NCBI RefSeq assembly: GCF_018614915.1
Contig: NZ_JAGGNU010000010.1
Coordinates: 124,001-188,000, forward strand
Length of the DNA stretch: 64,000 nt
Direction of reading: 5' to 3'
Origin: Variovorax paradoxus
GTDB lineage: Bacteria > Pseudomonadota > Gammaproteobacteria > Burkholderiales > Burkholderiaceae_C
Every line of letters begins with the position of its first letter. Positions within the stretch are counted from its first letter, which is position 1. The position numbers and the translations under genes are program-made. Of the stretch, positions 1-8,692 are shown in pieces. The notes under the pieces were generated by a model. That model made no database searches. It was not told where the DNA came from and worked only from the letters and a program-made list of their open reading frames with translations.

Positions 1-94
1 GCACTACATCCGCATCCTTCCAGGTGACAAGGTCACCATCGAGTTGACGCCCTATGACTTGAGCCGGGCGCGCATTGTGTTTCGGGCGAAATGA
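1..94 (+). CDS. infA: Translation initiation factor IF-1, C-terminal end (partial)
   Basis: The first 94 bases encode the last 30 residues of IF-1 in the frame beginning at base 2, ending with TGA at 92-94. The visible tail ([11 protein letters not shown]...[10 protein letters not shown]) is the final part of the single OB-fold that binds the ribosomal A site during initiation. The start lies outside the window. It is followed 34 bases later by rpmJ, the usual order at the head of the alpha operon in beta-proteobacteria. Confidence 0.93.
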   Translation, partial: HYIRILPGDKVTIELTPYDLSRARIVFRAK

Positions 95-128
95 GTCGCC
101 GGGTTGAACAGAGTTTTAGGAGAATGAA

Positions 129-242
129 ATGAGAGTTTCGGCTTCGGTCAAAACCATTTGCCGTAATTGCAAGATCATCCGCCGCAAGGGTGTGGTGCGC
201 GTGATCTGTACCGACCCGCGCCACAAGCAGCGCCAGGGTTGA
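129..242 (+). CDS. rpmJ: 50S ribosomal protein L36
   Basis: This 37-residue basic protein starts [15 protein letters not shown] and carries the zinc-ribbon ligands of L36 (CRNC, then a Cys and a His further on, within ICTDPRH). L36 binds 23S rRNA in the large subunit. An ATG at 124 opens a three-codon dead end (ATG AAA TGA), so the real start is the overlapping ATG at 129; AGGAG at 119-123 is the ribosome binding site. It is too short for many gene finders. Confidence 0.95.
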   Translation: MRVSASVKTICRNCKIIRRKGVVRVICTDPRHKQRQG

Positions 243-266
243 TTGAAAGAGTATTAGAGGACGCAC

Positions 267-632
267 ATGGCACGTATTGCTGGCATCAACATTCCGCCGC
301 ACAAGCACGCTGAGATCGGCCTGACCGCCATTTTCGGCATCGGTCGCACCCGCGCCCGCAAGATCTGCGAAGCGAGCGGCATCGACTATTCGAAGAAGAT
401 CAAGGATCTGACCGACGCCGATCTGGAGAAGATCCGCGACCAGATCGCGCTCTTCACCATCGAAGGTGACCTGCGTCGCGAAACGACGATGAACATCAAG
501 CGCTTGATGGACATCGGCTGCTACCGCGGTTTCCGTCACCGTCGCGGCCTGCCGATGCGCGGCCAGCGCACGCGCACCAACGCCCGCACCCGCAAGGGTC
601 CGCGCAAGGCTGCGCAATCCCTGAAGAAGTAA
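267..632 (+). CDS. rpsM: 30S ribosomal protein S13
   Basis: The 121-aa product is full-length S13. It opens [14 protein letters not shown], has the helix-two-turn-helix region in the first half, and ends in the very basic tail [16 protein letters not shown] that reaches toward the decoding-site tRNAs. S13 sits in the head of the small subunit and contacts L5 and P-site tRNA. It lies 24 bases after rpmJ with a GAGG-type ribosome binding site, and rpsK follows 12 bases later, so it is cotranscribed with both. Confidence 0.97.
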   Translation: MARIAGINIPPHKHAEIGLTAIFGIGRTRARKICEASGIDYSKKIKDLTDADLEKIRDQIALFTIEGDLRRETTMNIKRLMDIGCYRGFRHRRGLPMRGQRTRTNARTRKGPRKAAQSLKK

Positions 633-644
633 GGATAGATCAGC

Positions 645-1049
645 ATGGCTAAAGCTCCTGCCAACAACGCAGCGCAACGCGTTCGCAAGAAGGTCCGCAA
701 GAACGTGGCGGACGGCGTCGCGCACGTGCACGCCTCGTTCAACAACACCATCATCACGATCACCGATCGCCAGGGCAACGCCCTGTCGTGGGCGTCGTCG
801 GGTGGCCAGGGCTTCAAGGGCTCGCGCAAGTCGACGCCGTTCGCCGCGCAGGTCGCCTCTGAGGTCGCCGGCCGCGCTGCGGTGGAACAAGGCATCAAGA
901 ACCTCGACGTCGAGATCAAGGGCCCGGGCCCGGGACGCGAATCGTCGGTGCGCGCACTCGCCGCGCTCGGCATCCGCATCAACTCGATCGCCGATGTGAC
1001 GCCGGTTCCGCACAACGGCTGCCGTCCGCAAAAGCGCCGTCGCATCTAA
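645..1049 (+). CDS. rpsK: 30S ribosomal protein S11
   Basis: The 134-aa protein has all S11 hallmarks: [17 protein letters not shown], the [17 protein letters not shown] segment and the C-terminal [16 protein letters not shown]11 forms part of the platform near the E site with S7 and S18. It is 12 bases downstream of rpsM. Unlike the earlier tight spacing, a 133-base gap with a hairpin and T-tract separates it from rpsD. Confidence 0.97.
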   Translation: MAKAPANNAAQRVRKKVRKNVADGVAHVHASFNNTIITITDRQGNALSWASSGGQGFKGSRKSTPFAAQVASEVAGRAAVEQGIKNLDVEIKGPGPGRESSVRALAALGIRINSIADVTPVPHNGCRPQKRRRI

Positions 1050-1063
1050 GGCGAAGACGCCCG

Positions 1064-1103
1064 GCGCAGTCAGCTTTCGAGCCGGCTGCGCGTTTTGTTT
1101 TTC
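1064..1103 (+). terminator. Hairpin plus T-tract between rpsK and rpsD (attenuator-like)
   Basis: GCGCAGTCAGC (1064-1074) can pair with GCCGGCTGCGC (1081-1091), with one G-U and one mismatch around a six-base loop, and is followed by GTTTTGTTTTT. This has the form of an intrinsic terminator inside the ribosomal operon. Since rpsD and rpoA must still be expressed, it would act as a partial terminator or attenuator; that role is inference. Confidence 0.4.
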
Positions 1104-1182
1104 AACAAGCCCACCGCCGCCAGCACGCCGCTGACGGCTCCCGCAGACAGCCTCTGCGGCAGATGACACAAAGGAAGATCAA

Positions 1183-1806
1183 GTGGCACGCTACCTCGGC
1201 CCCAAGGCCAAACTTTCCCGCCGCGAAGGCACCGACCTGTTCCTGAAGAGCGCCCGCCGCTCCATCCAGGACAAGGCCAAGTTCGACTCCAAGCCCGGCC
1301 AGCATGGCCGCACCTCGGGCCAGCGCACCTCCGACTTCGGCCTGCAGCTGCGCGAGAAGCAGAAGGTCAAGCGCATGTACGGCGTGCTCGAGAAGCAGTT
1401 CCGCCGCTACTTCGAGGAAGCCGACCGTCGCCGTGGCAACACCGGCGCCAACCTGCTGTTCATCCTCGAATCGCGGCTGGACAACGTGGTCTATCGCATG
1501 GGCTTCGGCTCCACGCGCGCCGAAGCGCGCCAGCTGGTTTCGCACAAGGCGATCACGGTCAACGGCCAATCGGTCAACATCCCTTCGTACCTCGTCAAGA
1601 CCGGCGACGTGATCGCCGTGCGCGACAAATCGAAGAAGCAGACCCGCATCGCCGAAGCGCTGCAGCTCGCCCAGCAGGTCGGCATTCCGGCCTGGGTCGA
1701 GGTGAATGCCGACAAGGGCGAAGGCACCTTCAAGAAGGTGCCCGATCGCGACGAATTCGCGGCCGACGTCAACGAATCGCTGATCGTCGAACTGTATTCA
1801 AGGTAA
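1183..1806 (+). CDS. rpsD: 30S ribosomal protein S4
   Basis: The 207-aa product begins [23 protein letters not shown] and is full-length for S4. It has an N-terminal region that nucleates 16S rRNA folding and the S4 RNA-binding domain at about residues 97-160 ([13 protein letters not shown]...[12 protein letters not shown]). The start is GTG at 1183, chosen because AAGGAAG lies at 1171-1177 and the family always begins at this position. In E. coli S4 is the autogenous repressor of the alpha operon; whether that holds here cannot be told from the sequence. Confidence 0.96.
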   Translation: MARYLGPKAKLSRREGTDLFLKSARRSIQDKAKFDSKPGQHGRTSGQRTSDFGLQLREKQKVKRMYGVLEKQFRRYFEEADRRRGNTGANLLFILESRLDNVVYRMGFGSTRAEARQLVSHKAITVNGQSVNIPSYLVKTGDVIAVRDKSKKQTRIAEALQLAQQVGIPAWVEVNADKGEGTFKKVPDRDEFAADVNESLIVELYSR

Positions 1807-1819
1807 CAGGCGATAAGGT

Positions 1820-1852
1820 GCCGCCGTTCGGCGGCCCGAACTTTGATTTTTG
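1820..1852 (+). terminator. Hairpin and T-rich stretch between rpsD and rpoA
   Basis: GCCGCC-GTTC-GGCGGC (1820-1835) is a perfect six-base-pair stem with a stable loop, followed after about 7 bases by a T-rich stretch (1842-1852). The distance to the T-run is longer than in a canonical terminator, so it is probably a weak pause or attenuation site inside the operon. Confidence 0.3.
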
Positions 1853-1933
1853 TTCCCTGTCGCGGGCACCGCGACCGGGCACTTCACCAGCCTTACCGGC
1901 GTAACGAGCCGGGGGTATTGAGAGGAAGTCTGA

Positions 1934-2923
1934 ATGCAAACCACCCTGCTGAAACCCAAGACCATCCAGGTCGAGCAACTGGCCGCCAACAAGGCCAAGG
2001 TCACGCTCGAGCCCTTCGAGCGCGGCTACGGCCACACGCTCGGCAACGCGCTGCGCCGCGTGCTGCTGTCGTCGATGGTCGGTTACTCCGCCACCGAAGT
2101 GACCATCGCCGGCGTGCTTCATGAGTACTCGTCGATCGATGGCGTGCAGGAAGACGTCGTCAACATCCTGCTCAACCTCAAGGGCGTGGTGTTCAAGCTC
2201 CACAACCGCGACGAAGTCACGCTGAGCCTGCGCAAGGACGGCGAAGGCGCGGTCACCGCGTCGGACATCCAGACCCCGCACGACGTCGAGATCATCAACC
2301 CCGACCACGTCATCGCCCACCTGTCGCAAGGCGGCAAGCTCGACATGCAGATCAAGGTCGAGAAGGGTCGCGGCTACGTGCCCGGCACGATGCGGCGTTA
2401 TGCGGACGAGCCGACCAAGTCGATCGGCCGCATCGTGCTCGACGCCTCGTTCTCGCCGGTCAAGCGCGTGAGCTACACGGTCGAAAGCGCCCGTGTCGAG
2501 CAGCGTACCGACCTCGACAAGCTCTTGGTCGAGATCGAGACCAACGGTGCGATCACCGCCGAAGACGCGGTTCGCGCCTCGGCCAAGATCCTGGTCGAGC
2601 AACTGGCCGTGTTCGCACAGCTCGAAGGCGGCGAACTGGCTGCGTTCGACACGCCGGCACCCCGCAGCGCCCAGCAGTTCGACCCGATCCTCCTGCGTCC
2701 GGTCGACGAGCTCGAACTCACGGTGCGTTCGGCCAACTGCCTGAAGGCCGAGAACATCTACTACATCGGTGACCTGATCCAGCGCACCGAGAACGAGCTG
2801 CTCAAGACCCCGAACCTGGGTCGCAAGTCGCTCAACGAAATCAAGGAAGTGCTCGCCTCGCGCGGGCTGACCTTGGGCATGAAGCTCGAGAGCTGGCCGC
2901 CGGCTGGTCTCGACAAGCGTTAA
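1934..2923 (+). CDS. rpoA: DNA-directed RNA polymerase subunit alpha
   Basis: The 329-aa protein has the alpha N-terminal domain that dimerises and nucleates core assembly (about residues 10-235, with [18 protein letters not shown]) and the alpha C-terminal domain (about 255-320, [15 protein letters not shown]...[16 protein letters not shown]) that binds UP elements and activators. The DNA-binding Arg of the VRSANCL motif is present. The start at 1934 has AGAGGAAG upstream. It lies between rpsD and rplQ, the conserved order. Confidence 0.98.
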   Translation: MQTTLLKPKTIQVEQLAANKAKVTLEPFERGYGHTLGNALRRVLLSSMVGYSATEVTIAGVLHEYSSIDGVQEDVVNILLNLKGVVFKLHNRDEVTLSLRKDGEGAVTASDIQTPHDVEIINPDHVIAHLSQGGKLDMQIKVEKGRGYVPGTMRRYADEPTKSIGRIVLDASFSPVKRVSYTVESARVEQRTDLDKLLVEIETNGAITAEDAVRASAKILVEQLAVFAQLEGGELAAFDTPAPRSAQQFDPILLRPVDELELTVRSANCLKAENIYYIGDLIQRTENELLKTPNLGRKSLNEIKEVLASRGLTLGMKLESWPPAGLDKR

Positions 2924-2948
2924 TCGCGGCCCTGGGCCGCAGTGCACC

Positions 2949-2980
2949 GGGCAGTACCTTGTACGGCTGCCTGTTTTTAT
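2949..2980 (+). terminator. Hairpin plus T-tract between rpoA and rplQ
   Basis: GGCAG-TAC and GTA-CGG-CTGCC form an interrupted stem (2950-2971) followed by TGTTTTTAT. A second palindrome, GCGGCC-CTG-GGCCGC, lies just upstream at about 2927-2941. Together they resemble a weak intrinsic terminator or RNA-processing signal; rplQ starts only 18 bases further on. Confidence 0.3.
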
Positions 2981-2997
2981 AAAGTAAGGAAAGCACC

Positions 2998-3399
2998 ATG
3001 CGTCACGGACACGGACTCCGCAAACTCAACCGCACCAGCTCGCACCGCCTCGCGATGCTGCAGAACATGATGAACTCGCTCATCGAGCATGAGGTCATCA
3101 AGACCACGGTCCCCAAGGCCAAGGAACTGCGCCGCGTCATCGAGCCGATGATCACCCTGGCCAAGAAGCCGACGGTCGCCAACAAGCGCCTGGCCTTCGA
3201 CCGCCTGCGCGACCGCGACAGCGTCGTCAAGCTGTTCGGCGAACTGGGTCCCCGCTACCAGGCACGCCCGGGTGGCTACACGCGCATCCTGAAAATGGGT
3301 TTCCGCGTGGGCGACAACGCGCCGATGGCGCTGGTCGAACTGGTCGATCGTCCCGAAGTGACGGAAGCCCCTGCTGACGAGCAGGCCGGCGAAGAATAA
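2998..3399 (+). CDS. rplQ: 50S ribosomal protein L17
   Basis: The 133-aa protein starts [24 protein letters not shown], the L17 signature, followed by the conserved [18 protein letters not shown] and ending in an acidic extension. L17 lies at the exit-tunnel side of the large subunit. AAGGAA precedes the ATG. It is the last gene of the alpha operon; a tRNA gene begins 18 bases after its stop. Confidence 0.97.
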   Translation: MRHGHGLRKLNRTSSHRLAMLQNMMNSLIEHEVIKTTVPKAKELRRVIEPMITLAKKPTVANKRLAFDRLRDRDSVVKLFGELGPRYQARPGGYTRILKMGFRVGDNAPMALVELVDRPEVTEAPADEQAGEE

Positions 3400-3401
3400 G
3401 C

Positions 3402-3407
3402 TATAAT
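3402..3407 (+). promoter_or_regulatory. -10 box (TATAAT) for the tRNA-fMet gene
   Basis: A perfect TATAAT lies 11 bases before the first base of the tRNA, which places the transcription start about 4 bases upstream of the mature 5' end. I see no good -35 at the expected spacing (GAGCAG at 3379-3384), so it is either activator- or UP-assisted, or it supplements read-through from rplQ. Confidence 0.5.
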
Positions 3408-3417
3408 TCCATCTTGC

Positions 3418-3494
<77 letters not shown>

Positions 3495-3530
3495 AATTTC
3501 CGGCGAACCGAAAGGTCTTGCCGCGATCAC

Positions 3531-3565
3531 CAAAACGCCCGCTTTTTGCGGGCGTTTTGCTTTTT
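3531..3565 (+). terminator. Strong intrinsic terminator after tRNA-fMet
   Basis: CAAAACGCCCGC (3531-3542) and GCGGGCGTTTTG (3548-3559) form a perfect 12-base-pair stem with a TTTTT loop, followed by C and five T. The A-rich left arm means it could stop transcription from either strand. It closes the alpha operon/tRNA unit. Confidence 0.9.
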
Positions 3566-3628
3566 GCGCGCGTGAATAAATGACGCGGCGCCGCACTTCG
3601 AAGCAAGGCACTAAAACCACTCAGGCGC

Positions 3629-3642
3629 GTGACAAAGATCAC
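3629..3642. promoter_or_regulatory. CRP-core-like palindrome GTGA-N6-TCAC
   Basis: GTGACAAAGATCAC matches the symmetric core recognised by CRP/Vfr-type regulators, about 92 bases upstream of the next start codon. A second small inverted repeat, CATGT-GTA-ACATG, lies at 3659-3671. The match is short and could be chance. Confidence 0.25.
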
Positions 3643-3733
3643 GGAGGCGCAGCCGTGACATGTGTAACATGCGGCCGATCCGAGAACAGCTGAAGGACGA
3701 AAAGTCTGTGAATTGCGCAATAAAAGGACTTTC

Positions 3734-4144
3734 ATGATCGATCCTTCGATTTCGCGGAATCTGATCGAAAACGCCATGGGCGCCGTCGAGCAGGCGGTCG
3801 ACCATATCTTCAACGATGAGCCGGCCGTTCCTTTTCATTCGACGACCGATCTTCTTTCTCTGAGCCCGAGCGAGGAAGACCAGATTCGACGCAGCGAGCA
3901 GGCGAATTACCGCAGCCGCCCGACCACATCGGCGCTGAGCTTCTGCCTGACCTCGGCGATTTCGTTGCTCGCGATCGCCCACTCCCTGGTCGATCAGCCT
4001 GCTTCTCTTTCGCCGGTGGAGCAGGAACAGCTGTGGAAGAAGCTCGCAGCCGAAACCAAGATTGCGGGCCGCGCCGCCTACCGTGCGGCGCTCATCCTGT
4101 CGGATCCGGGCGCCGAAACGGCGCCTCACGAAGAAGTTCTCTAG
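3734..4144 (+). CDS. Hypothetical protein, 136 aa
   Basis: I do not recognise this protein. It starts MIDPSISRNLIENAMGAVEQ, is predicted mostly helical, and has a modestly hydrophobic stretch in the middle (SALSFCLTSAISLLAIAHSLV) too polar to call a membrane segment, followed by an acidic helix rich in Glu and Lys. I chose ATG 3734 because AAAAGGAC lies 4-11 bases upstream; an upstream TTG at 3713 lacks such a site. It is monocistronic, behind the tRNA terminator and convergent with the Rid gene. The opposite-strand frame over this stretch is longer, but its residues do not look like a protein. Confidence 0.6.
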   Translation: MIDPSISRNLIENAMGAVEQAVDHIFNDEPAVPFHSTTDLLSLSPSEEDQIRRSEQANYRSRPTTSALSFCLTSAISLLAIAHSLVDQPASLSPVEQEQLWKKLAAETKIAGRAAYRAALILSDPGAETAPHEEVL

Positions 4145-4157
4145 CGCGAATCGCTGC

Positions 4158-4553
4158 TCAGTCGGGCAGCACCGCGGTCACTTCGATCTCCACCTTGGCG
4201 CGCGACTCCACGAGTGCGGCCACCTGCACGCAGGTCATGGCCGGGAAGTTGCGGCCCATTGCTTCGCGGTAGACCGGCCCGAGCTCGCCCAGGCGCCGGT
4301 TGTATTCGTCGCGATCGGTTACATACCAGGTCATGCGCACCATGTGCTCGGGGCCGGCGCCGGCTTCGCGCAGCACCTCGGCGATGTTGCGCAGCGCCTG
4401 GCCCGTCTGCTCGATGAAATCGTCCGACACGAACTGCTGCTGCGCGTTCCAGCCGACCTGGCCGCCGACGAACACCATCGTGCCGCGCGCGGCGACGCCG
4501 TTCGCATAGCCCTTCGGAGGTGCCCAGCCGGGCGGTTGCAAAAGTTTGATCAT
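4158..4553 (-). CDS. Rid (YjgF/YER057c/UK114) family protein of the aminobenzoyl-CoA operon
   Basis: The 131-aa protein has the Rid fold signatures GTMVFVGGQVGWN, ALRNIAEVLREAGAGPEHMVRMTWYVTD and the closing VEIEVTAVLPD. RidA proper hydrolyses enamine/imine intermediates and depends on an Arg in the PARSCVEV segment (Arg105 in E. coli). Here that segment reads FPAMTCVQV, with Met at residue 106, so it belongs to the Rid branches without the carboxylate-binding Arg. It is the last gene of the operon; its ATG overlaps the ligase stop in an ATGA. The Azoarcus evansii cluster likewise ends in a 'putative translation inhibitor', the old name for this family. A role on the aminated ring intermediate is inference. 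Confidence 0.85.
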   Translation of the reverse strand: MIKLLQPPGWAPPKGYANGVAARGTMVFVGGQVGWNAQQQFVSDDFIEQTGQALRNIAEVLREAGAGPEHMVRMTWYVTDRDEYNRRLGELGPVYREAMGRNFPAMTCVQVAALVESRAKVEIEVTAVLPD

Positions 4554-6166
4554 GGTGTGATTTGCCTCAGTTTGAATCGTTGGAGCTTGCCGGTCTCGGT
4601 GCGCGGCAGCGCCGCGACGAACTCAATCTCCCGTGGGTACTTGAAGGGCGCGATGGTGGCCTTGACGTGGTCCTGCAGCGCCTTGACCAGCGCCGCGTCG
4701 CCATGGTGGCCGGGTTTGAGCACGCAGAAAGCCTTGACCACCATCCCGCGCTCTTCGTCCGGCTTGCCGATCACGCCGCATTCCGCGACCGCCGGATGCT
4801 TCAAGAGCGCGTCTTCGACCTCGGGCCCGCCGACGTTGTAGCCGGCGGTGATGATCATGTCGTCGGCACGCGACTGGTAGAAGAAGTAGCCGTCCTCGTC
4901 CTGCACGAAGGCATCGCCGGGGTAGTTCCAGCCCTTCTTCACATAGTCGGCCTGGCGCGGGTCGTCGAGGTAGCGGCATCCGACCGGGCCGATGAGCGCC
5001 AGTTTGCCGACGGTGCCGCGTGGCACCTCCTTGCCTTCGTCGTCCACCACCTTGGCTGTGAAGCCGGGCACCACCTTGCCGACGGCGCCGCGCCGCACTT
5101 GGTCGCCGGCCGCCGAGATGTAGATATGGAACACCTCGGTGCCGCCTATGCCGTCGAGCATTTCGATGCCGGTGGCTTCCTTCCACAACTGGCGGGTCGC
5201 ATCCGGCAGGGCTTCGCCCGCGCTCACGCAGATGCGCAGGCTCGGGACGCCGGAAGCCTTGGCGAAGGGCGCCATCTGTCGGTAGAAGGTGGGCGCCGTG
5301 TAGCAGATGGTGGCGCCGACATCGCGGATTGCCTTGACCATCGTCTCGGGCGTGTAGGGAGCGTCGTGAAAGTACACCGAGGCGCCGGCCCACATCGGAA
5401 AGACCAGGAGACCGCCCAGGCCGAATGTGAAGGCCAGCGGCGGTGAACCCAGCACGATGTCGTCGCTGCGGGCCTGCAGCACGTGGCGCGGCCAGGTCTC
5501 GCACATGGCAAGCACGTCGCGGTGCGTGGTCACCGGTGCCTTCGGCTTGCCGGTGGTGCCCGAGGTGAAGGCCAGCAACGCGATGTCGTCGGCGGCGGTG
5601 GGACAAGCCTTGAACACGCCGCTCTTCGCGGCGGCGCGCGCCTCGAGCGAGTCCGGAGCGTCGGGTTGATTGAAGGCGATCAGGGTCTGCAGCACCGGAT
5701 GCGCCTGCTGTGCGATCTGCAATTCGCCCTGCAACTTGCCGTCGCACAGCGCGACCACCGGCCGTGACTTCTCGATGATGTCGCCCAGTTCCTTGGCGCG
5801 CAGCAGCGGCATGGTGGCGACCGCGATCAGGCCGGCCTTGACCACCGCCAGCCAGGCCAGCGCCATCGCGATCGAATTGCCGCCGCGCAGCAGCACGCGG
5901 TTTCCCGGCACCAGATGCAGGTCGTCCACCAGCACCTGCGCGATGCGGTCGACTTCCGCCGCGGCCTCGGCATAGCTCATCGTGCGCGCCAGCGAGCGCA
6001 GCATCGGCTGGTCCGCCAGGCCCCTGGCAATGGCCTTGTCGAACAGGACATCCACCAGGTTGAGCTGGTCGGGCAGCTGCAGCTCGGGCCGGTCGTACCG
6101 GAACATCGGCAGCTGGTCCGCCGGCGGCAGGCGGTCGTGGACGAAGCGATCGGTCTGCGCACTCAT
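4550..6166 (-). CDS. 2-aminobenzoate-CoA ligase (benzoate-CoA ligase family)
   Basis: The 538-aa enzyme is an ANL-superfamily acyl-CoA synthetase: P-loop-like TSGTTGKPK at residues 201-209, the GIGGTEVF motif in the middle, the hinge region YQSRADDMIITAGYNVGGPEVE, and the catalytic Lys in RTETGKLQR near the C-terminus. It would activate an aromatic acid with ATP and CoA. Anthranilate as substrate is inferred from the neighbouring monooxygenase/reductase; benzoate or salicylate are alternatives. The start at 6166 gives MSAQTDRFVHDRLPP and overlaps the stop of the acyl-CoA dehydrogenase as ATGA, so the genes are translationally coupled. Confidence 0.88.
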   Translation of the reverse strand: MSAQTDRFVHDRLPPADQLPMFRYDRPELQLPDQLNLVDVLFDKAIARGLADQPMLRSLARTMSYAEAAAEVDRIAQVLVDDLHLVPGNRVLLRGGNSIAMALAWLAVVKAGLIAVATMPLLRAKELGDIIEKSRPVVALCDGKLQGELQIAQQAHPVLQTLIAFNQPDAPDSLEARAAAKSGVFKACPTAADDIALLAFTSGTTGKPKAPVTTHRDVLAMCETWPRHVLQARSDDIVLGSPPLAFTFGLGGLLVFPMWAGASVYFHDAPYTPETMVKAIRDVGATICYTAPTFYRQMAPFAKASGVPSLRICVSAGEALPDATRQLWKEATGIEMLDGIGGTEVFHIYISAAGDQVRRGAVGKVVPGFTAKVVDDEGKEVPRGTVGKLALIGPVGCRYLDDPRQADYVKKGWNYPGDAFVQDEDGYFFYQSRADDMIITAGYNVGGPEVEDALLKHPAVAECGVIGKPDEERGMVVKAFCVLKPGHHGDAALVKALQDHVKATIAPFKYPREIEFVAALPRTETGKLQRFKLRQITP

Positions 6167-7359
6167 TTCTGGCTCCGCAAGACGGACTTGCCGATGATCA
6201 GCTGCTGCACCTCGGTCGCGCCTTCGTAGATGCGCAGCGAGCGGATATCGCGGTAGAGGCTTTCGACCTTGGTGCCCACCTTCACGCCGAGACCGCCGTG
6301 CATCTGGAGCGCCATGTCGATCACGCGGCTCGCGTTCTCGGTCGCACACATCTTGGCCATCGCCGCCGCGGCCGTGAGGTCGCCGACGGCAGGCGCACCG
6401 CGGGCTTCGCTGTCGTCGCGCATCCAGGCGGCGCGGTAGGTCAACAGCGCCGCGCTGTCGATCAGCGCCGCCATCTCGCCGAGCTTGGCCTGCGTGAGCT
6501 GGAAATCGGCCAGCGTCTGGCCGAACATGCGCCGGTGGCTCGCATGGTGGACCGCTTCGGCCAGCGCGCGCCGCGCCATGCCCAGCGCGGCGCCGGCGAC
6601 CGAGGCGCGGAAGATGTCCAGCGTGCGCATCGCGAGCTTGAAGCCGCCGTGCAGCTCGCCGAGCTGGGCCTCGCGCGGAACGACGCAGCCGTCGAAACGC
6701 AGCGTGGCAAGAGGGTGCGGCGCCATCACCTCGATGTGGGCCGAGGTGTCGAGCCCGGCCGTGTTCGCATCGACGACGAAGGCCGTGACGCCGCGCGAGC
6801 CGGCCGCCGGGTCGGTCTTCGCGAACACGCAATAGAAGTCGGCGATGCCGCCGTTGCTGATCCAGGTCTTCTCGCCAGCGAGGCGCCAGCCATCCGGCGT
6901 GGCGACGGCCTGCATCGCCATCGCGCCCACGTCCGAGCCCGCCTCGGGTTCGCTGAGCGCAAAGGCGGCGATCTTGTCGCCGCGCGCCACGGCGCCGAGG
7001 TAGCCGCTTTGCTGCGACGCGCTGCCTGCCAGCGTGATGGCGCCGCTGCCCAGGCCCTGCATCGCGAACGCGAAGTCGGCCAGCGGCGAATGGAAGGCGA
7101 GGGTCTCGCGCAGCAGCACCAGCGCGCGCGAATCGAGGCGCTCGAGCGCGCCGCCGGAAGCAGCCGGCACGCAATAGCGCAGCCAGCCGCCCTGGCCGAG
7201 CCGTTTCACCCAGTCGCGGCAGGCGGCGCGATCGTCGCGCTCGTCCACCGATTGGGCCGCTGCCCAGGGCAGCAGATCGCGGGCCAGCGCGCGATGCGCG
7301 TCATCGAAGAAGGGCAGCGCCAGGTGCGCCGTGGAAGGAGGTGCGGGCGATGCAGCCAT
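6163..7359 (-). CDS. Acyl-CoA dehydrogenase family protein
   Basis: The 398-aa flavoprotein has the substrate/FAD motif ALSEPEAGSDVGAM, the WISNGGIADFY segment and the C-terminal RDIRSLRIYEGATEVQ with the Glu position used as catalytic base in medium-chain enzymes. It would introduce a double bond into an alicyclic CoA ester after dearomatisation, feeding electrons to ETF. The start MAASPAPPSTAH at 7359 follows GGAGA; the upstream in-frame Met is inside the preceding gene. It is 4 bases behind the enoyl-CoA hydratase and overlaps the ligase start. Confidence 0.88.
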   Translation of the reverse strand: MAASPAPPSTAHLALPFFDDAHRALARDLLPWAAAQSVDERDDRAACRDWVKRLGQGGWLRYCVPAASGGALERLDSRALVLLRETLAFHSPLADFAFAMQGLGSGAITLAGSASQQSGYLGAVARGDKIAAFALSEPEAGSDVGAMAMQAVATPDGWRLAGEKTWISNGGIADFYCVFAKTDPAAGSRGVTAFVVDANTAGLDTSAHIEVMAPHPLATLRFDGCVVPREAQLGELHGGFKLAMRTLDIFRASVAGAALGMARRALAEAVHHASHRRMFGQTLADFQLTQAKLGEMAALIDSAALLTYRAAWMRDDSEARGAPAVGDLTAAAAMAKMCATENASRVIDMALQMHGGLGVKVGTKVESLYRDIRSLRIYEGATEVQQLIIGKSVLRSQK

Positions 7360-7363
7360 CGTT

Positions 7364-8218
7364 TCAGTCTCCAGCGAACACCGGCTTGCGCTTGGCGGCA
7401 AAGGCATCGAAGGCGCGCCTGAAGTCCTCGGTCTGCATGCAGATCGCCTGCGCCTGTGCCTCGGCCTCGATCGCCTGGTCGATGGTCATGGCCCATTCCT
7501 GCGACAGCATGGTCTTGGTCATGCCGTGCGCGAAGCTCGGACCCTGCGCGAGCTCGCGCGCGACGGCGGTGGCGGCGCCGAGCAGCGCGTCGCTTTCATG
7601 CAGCGCGTTGAAGAAGCCCCAGGCATGGCCTTCCTGGGCCGTCATCGCGCGGCCGGTGAAGAGCAGCTCCGAGGCCCGGCCCTGTCCGATCATGCGCGGC
7701 AGCAAGGCGCAGGCGCCCATGTCGGCGCCGGCCAGCCCCACCCGCGTGAACAGGAAGGCGGTGCGCGCCGCGGGGGTGCCGTAGCGCAGGTCGCAGGCCA
7801 GTGCGATCATCGCACCGGCGCCGGCGCAGATGCCGTCGATCGCGCCGACGATGGGTTGCGGGCAATGGCGGATCGCCTTCACCAGGTCGCCGGTCATGCG
7901 CGTGAACTCGAGCAGCTCGGGCATGCGCATCTGCGTCAGCGGACCAATGATCTCGTGCACGTCGCCGCCGGAGCAGAAGTTGCCGCCTGCGCCCGTCACG
8001 ACGATGGCCTTGACGTCGGTCGCGAAGTTCAGCGCGCGAAACAGGTCGCGCAACTCGGCGTACGAATCGAAGGTCAGCGGGTTCTTGCGCTCCGGCCGGT
8101 TCAGGGTGACGGTGCCGATGCCGTCCTCGAAGGACCAGCTGAAATGCTCGGCCTCGTAGCCGGCCTTCGGCTCGAATTGCGCGCGCATGGGACTGCCTGC
8201 GCCGATGTAGTGCTTCAT
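7364..8218 (-). CDS. Enoyl-CoA hydratase/isomerase (crotonase) family protein
   Basis: The 284-aa protein has the two crotonase oxyanion-hole segments, [17 protein letters not shown] (about residues 74-90) and [21 protein letters not shown] (about 124-143). It probably hydrates, or hydrolytically opens, a cyclic enoyl-CoA in the lower anthranilate pathway. The start at 8218 overlaps the marR stop as ATGA. The N-terminal extension ([26 protein letters not shown]) before the first beta strand is a little longer than in typical hydratases. Confidence 0.88.
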   Translation of the reverse strand: MKHYIGAGSPMRAQFEPKAGYEAEHFSWSFEDGIGTVTLNRPERKNPLTFDSYAELRDLFRALNFATDVKAIVVTGAGGNFCSGGDVHEIIGPLTQMRMPELLEFTRMTGDLVKAIRHCPQPIVGAIDGICAGAGAMIALACDLRYGTPAARTAFLFTRVGLAGADMGACALLPRMIGQGRASELLFTGRAMTAQEGHAWGFFNALHESDALLGAATAVARELAQGPSFAHGMTKTMLSQEWAMTIDQAIEAEAQAQAICMQTEDFRRAFDAFAAKRKPVFAGD

Positions 8219-8691
8219 AGGGCCTCCGCCAATTGCTGATGTGAATGCTGCTTGACCTTGCCGAGCAGCTTGTGCAGCTGCGCGATCTCCTTCGCGCTCA
8301 GGCCCGCGAAGGCATCGACGATCCATGCCTCGTGCTGCTGCGCCATCTCGTTGAAGAGCTTGCGTCCGCGCGTGGTGAGGCGCACGCGCCAGGCGCGGCG
8401 ATCGCCCTCGACGTCGACGCGCTCGACCAGTCCCTCGGTCACCAGCTGGTCGGTGATGCCGGTGACGTTGCCGCCCGTGACCATCATGCGGCGCGACAGC
8501 TCGTTCATCTTCAGCCCGTCCGGCGAACGCTCGAGCTGCGACATGAGATCGAAGCGCGGCAGCGTGGTGGCGAACTGCTCGCGCAGCTCGTTGCGCACCT
8601 GCTTCTCGATCAGCTGGGTGCAGGTCAGCAACCGCAGCCAGAGGCGCAGCTCGTCGGGGTGCTCGCTGTGGGCTCTTGCTTCGAGGTCCAT
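8215..8691 (-). CDS. MarR family transcriptional regulator of the aminobenzoyl-CoA operon
   Basis: The 158-aa protein has a MarR winged helix-turn-helix (about residues 35-115: [42 protein letters not shown] and the wing [10 protein letters not shown]) and a C-terminal dimerisation helix. It is embedded in the operon, one base after the monooxygenase stop and overlapping the hydratase start. MarR proteins of aromatic catabolism usually repress and are released by the CoA thioester; the palindrome at 11063-11082 in the operon promoter is a plausible operator. Autoregulation is inferred from its position. Confidence 0.88.
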   Translation of the reverse strand: MDLEARAHSEHPDELRLWLRLLTCTQLIEKQVRNELREQFATTLPRFDLMSQLERSPDGLKMNELSRRMMVTGGNVTGITDQLVTEGLVERVDVEGDRRAWRVRLTTRGRKLFNEMAQQHEAWIVDAFAGLSAKEIAQLHKLLGKVKQHSHQQLAEAL

Positions 8692-8692
8692 G

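Noticed and set aside
3611..4129. 172-aa minus-strand frame opposite the hypothetical gene at 3734
   Set aside because: It is Arg-rich with no domain and no ribosome binding site; the plus-strand frame has a good site and more natural composition.
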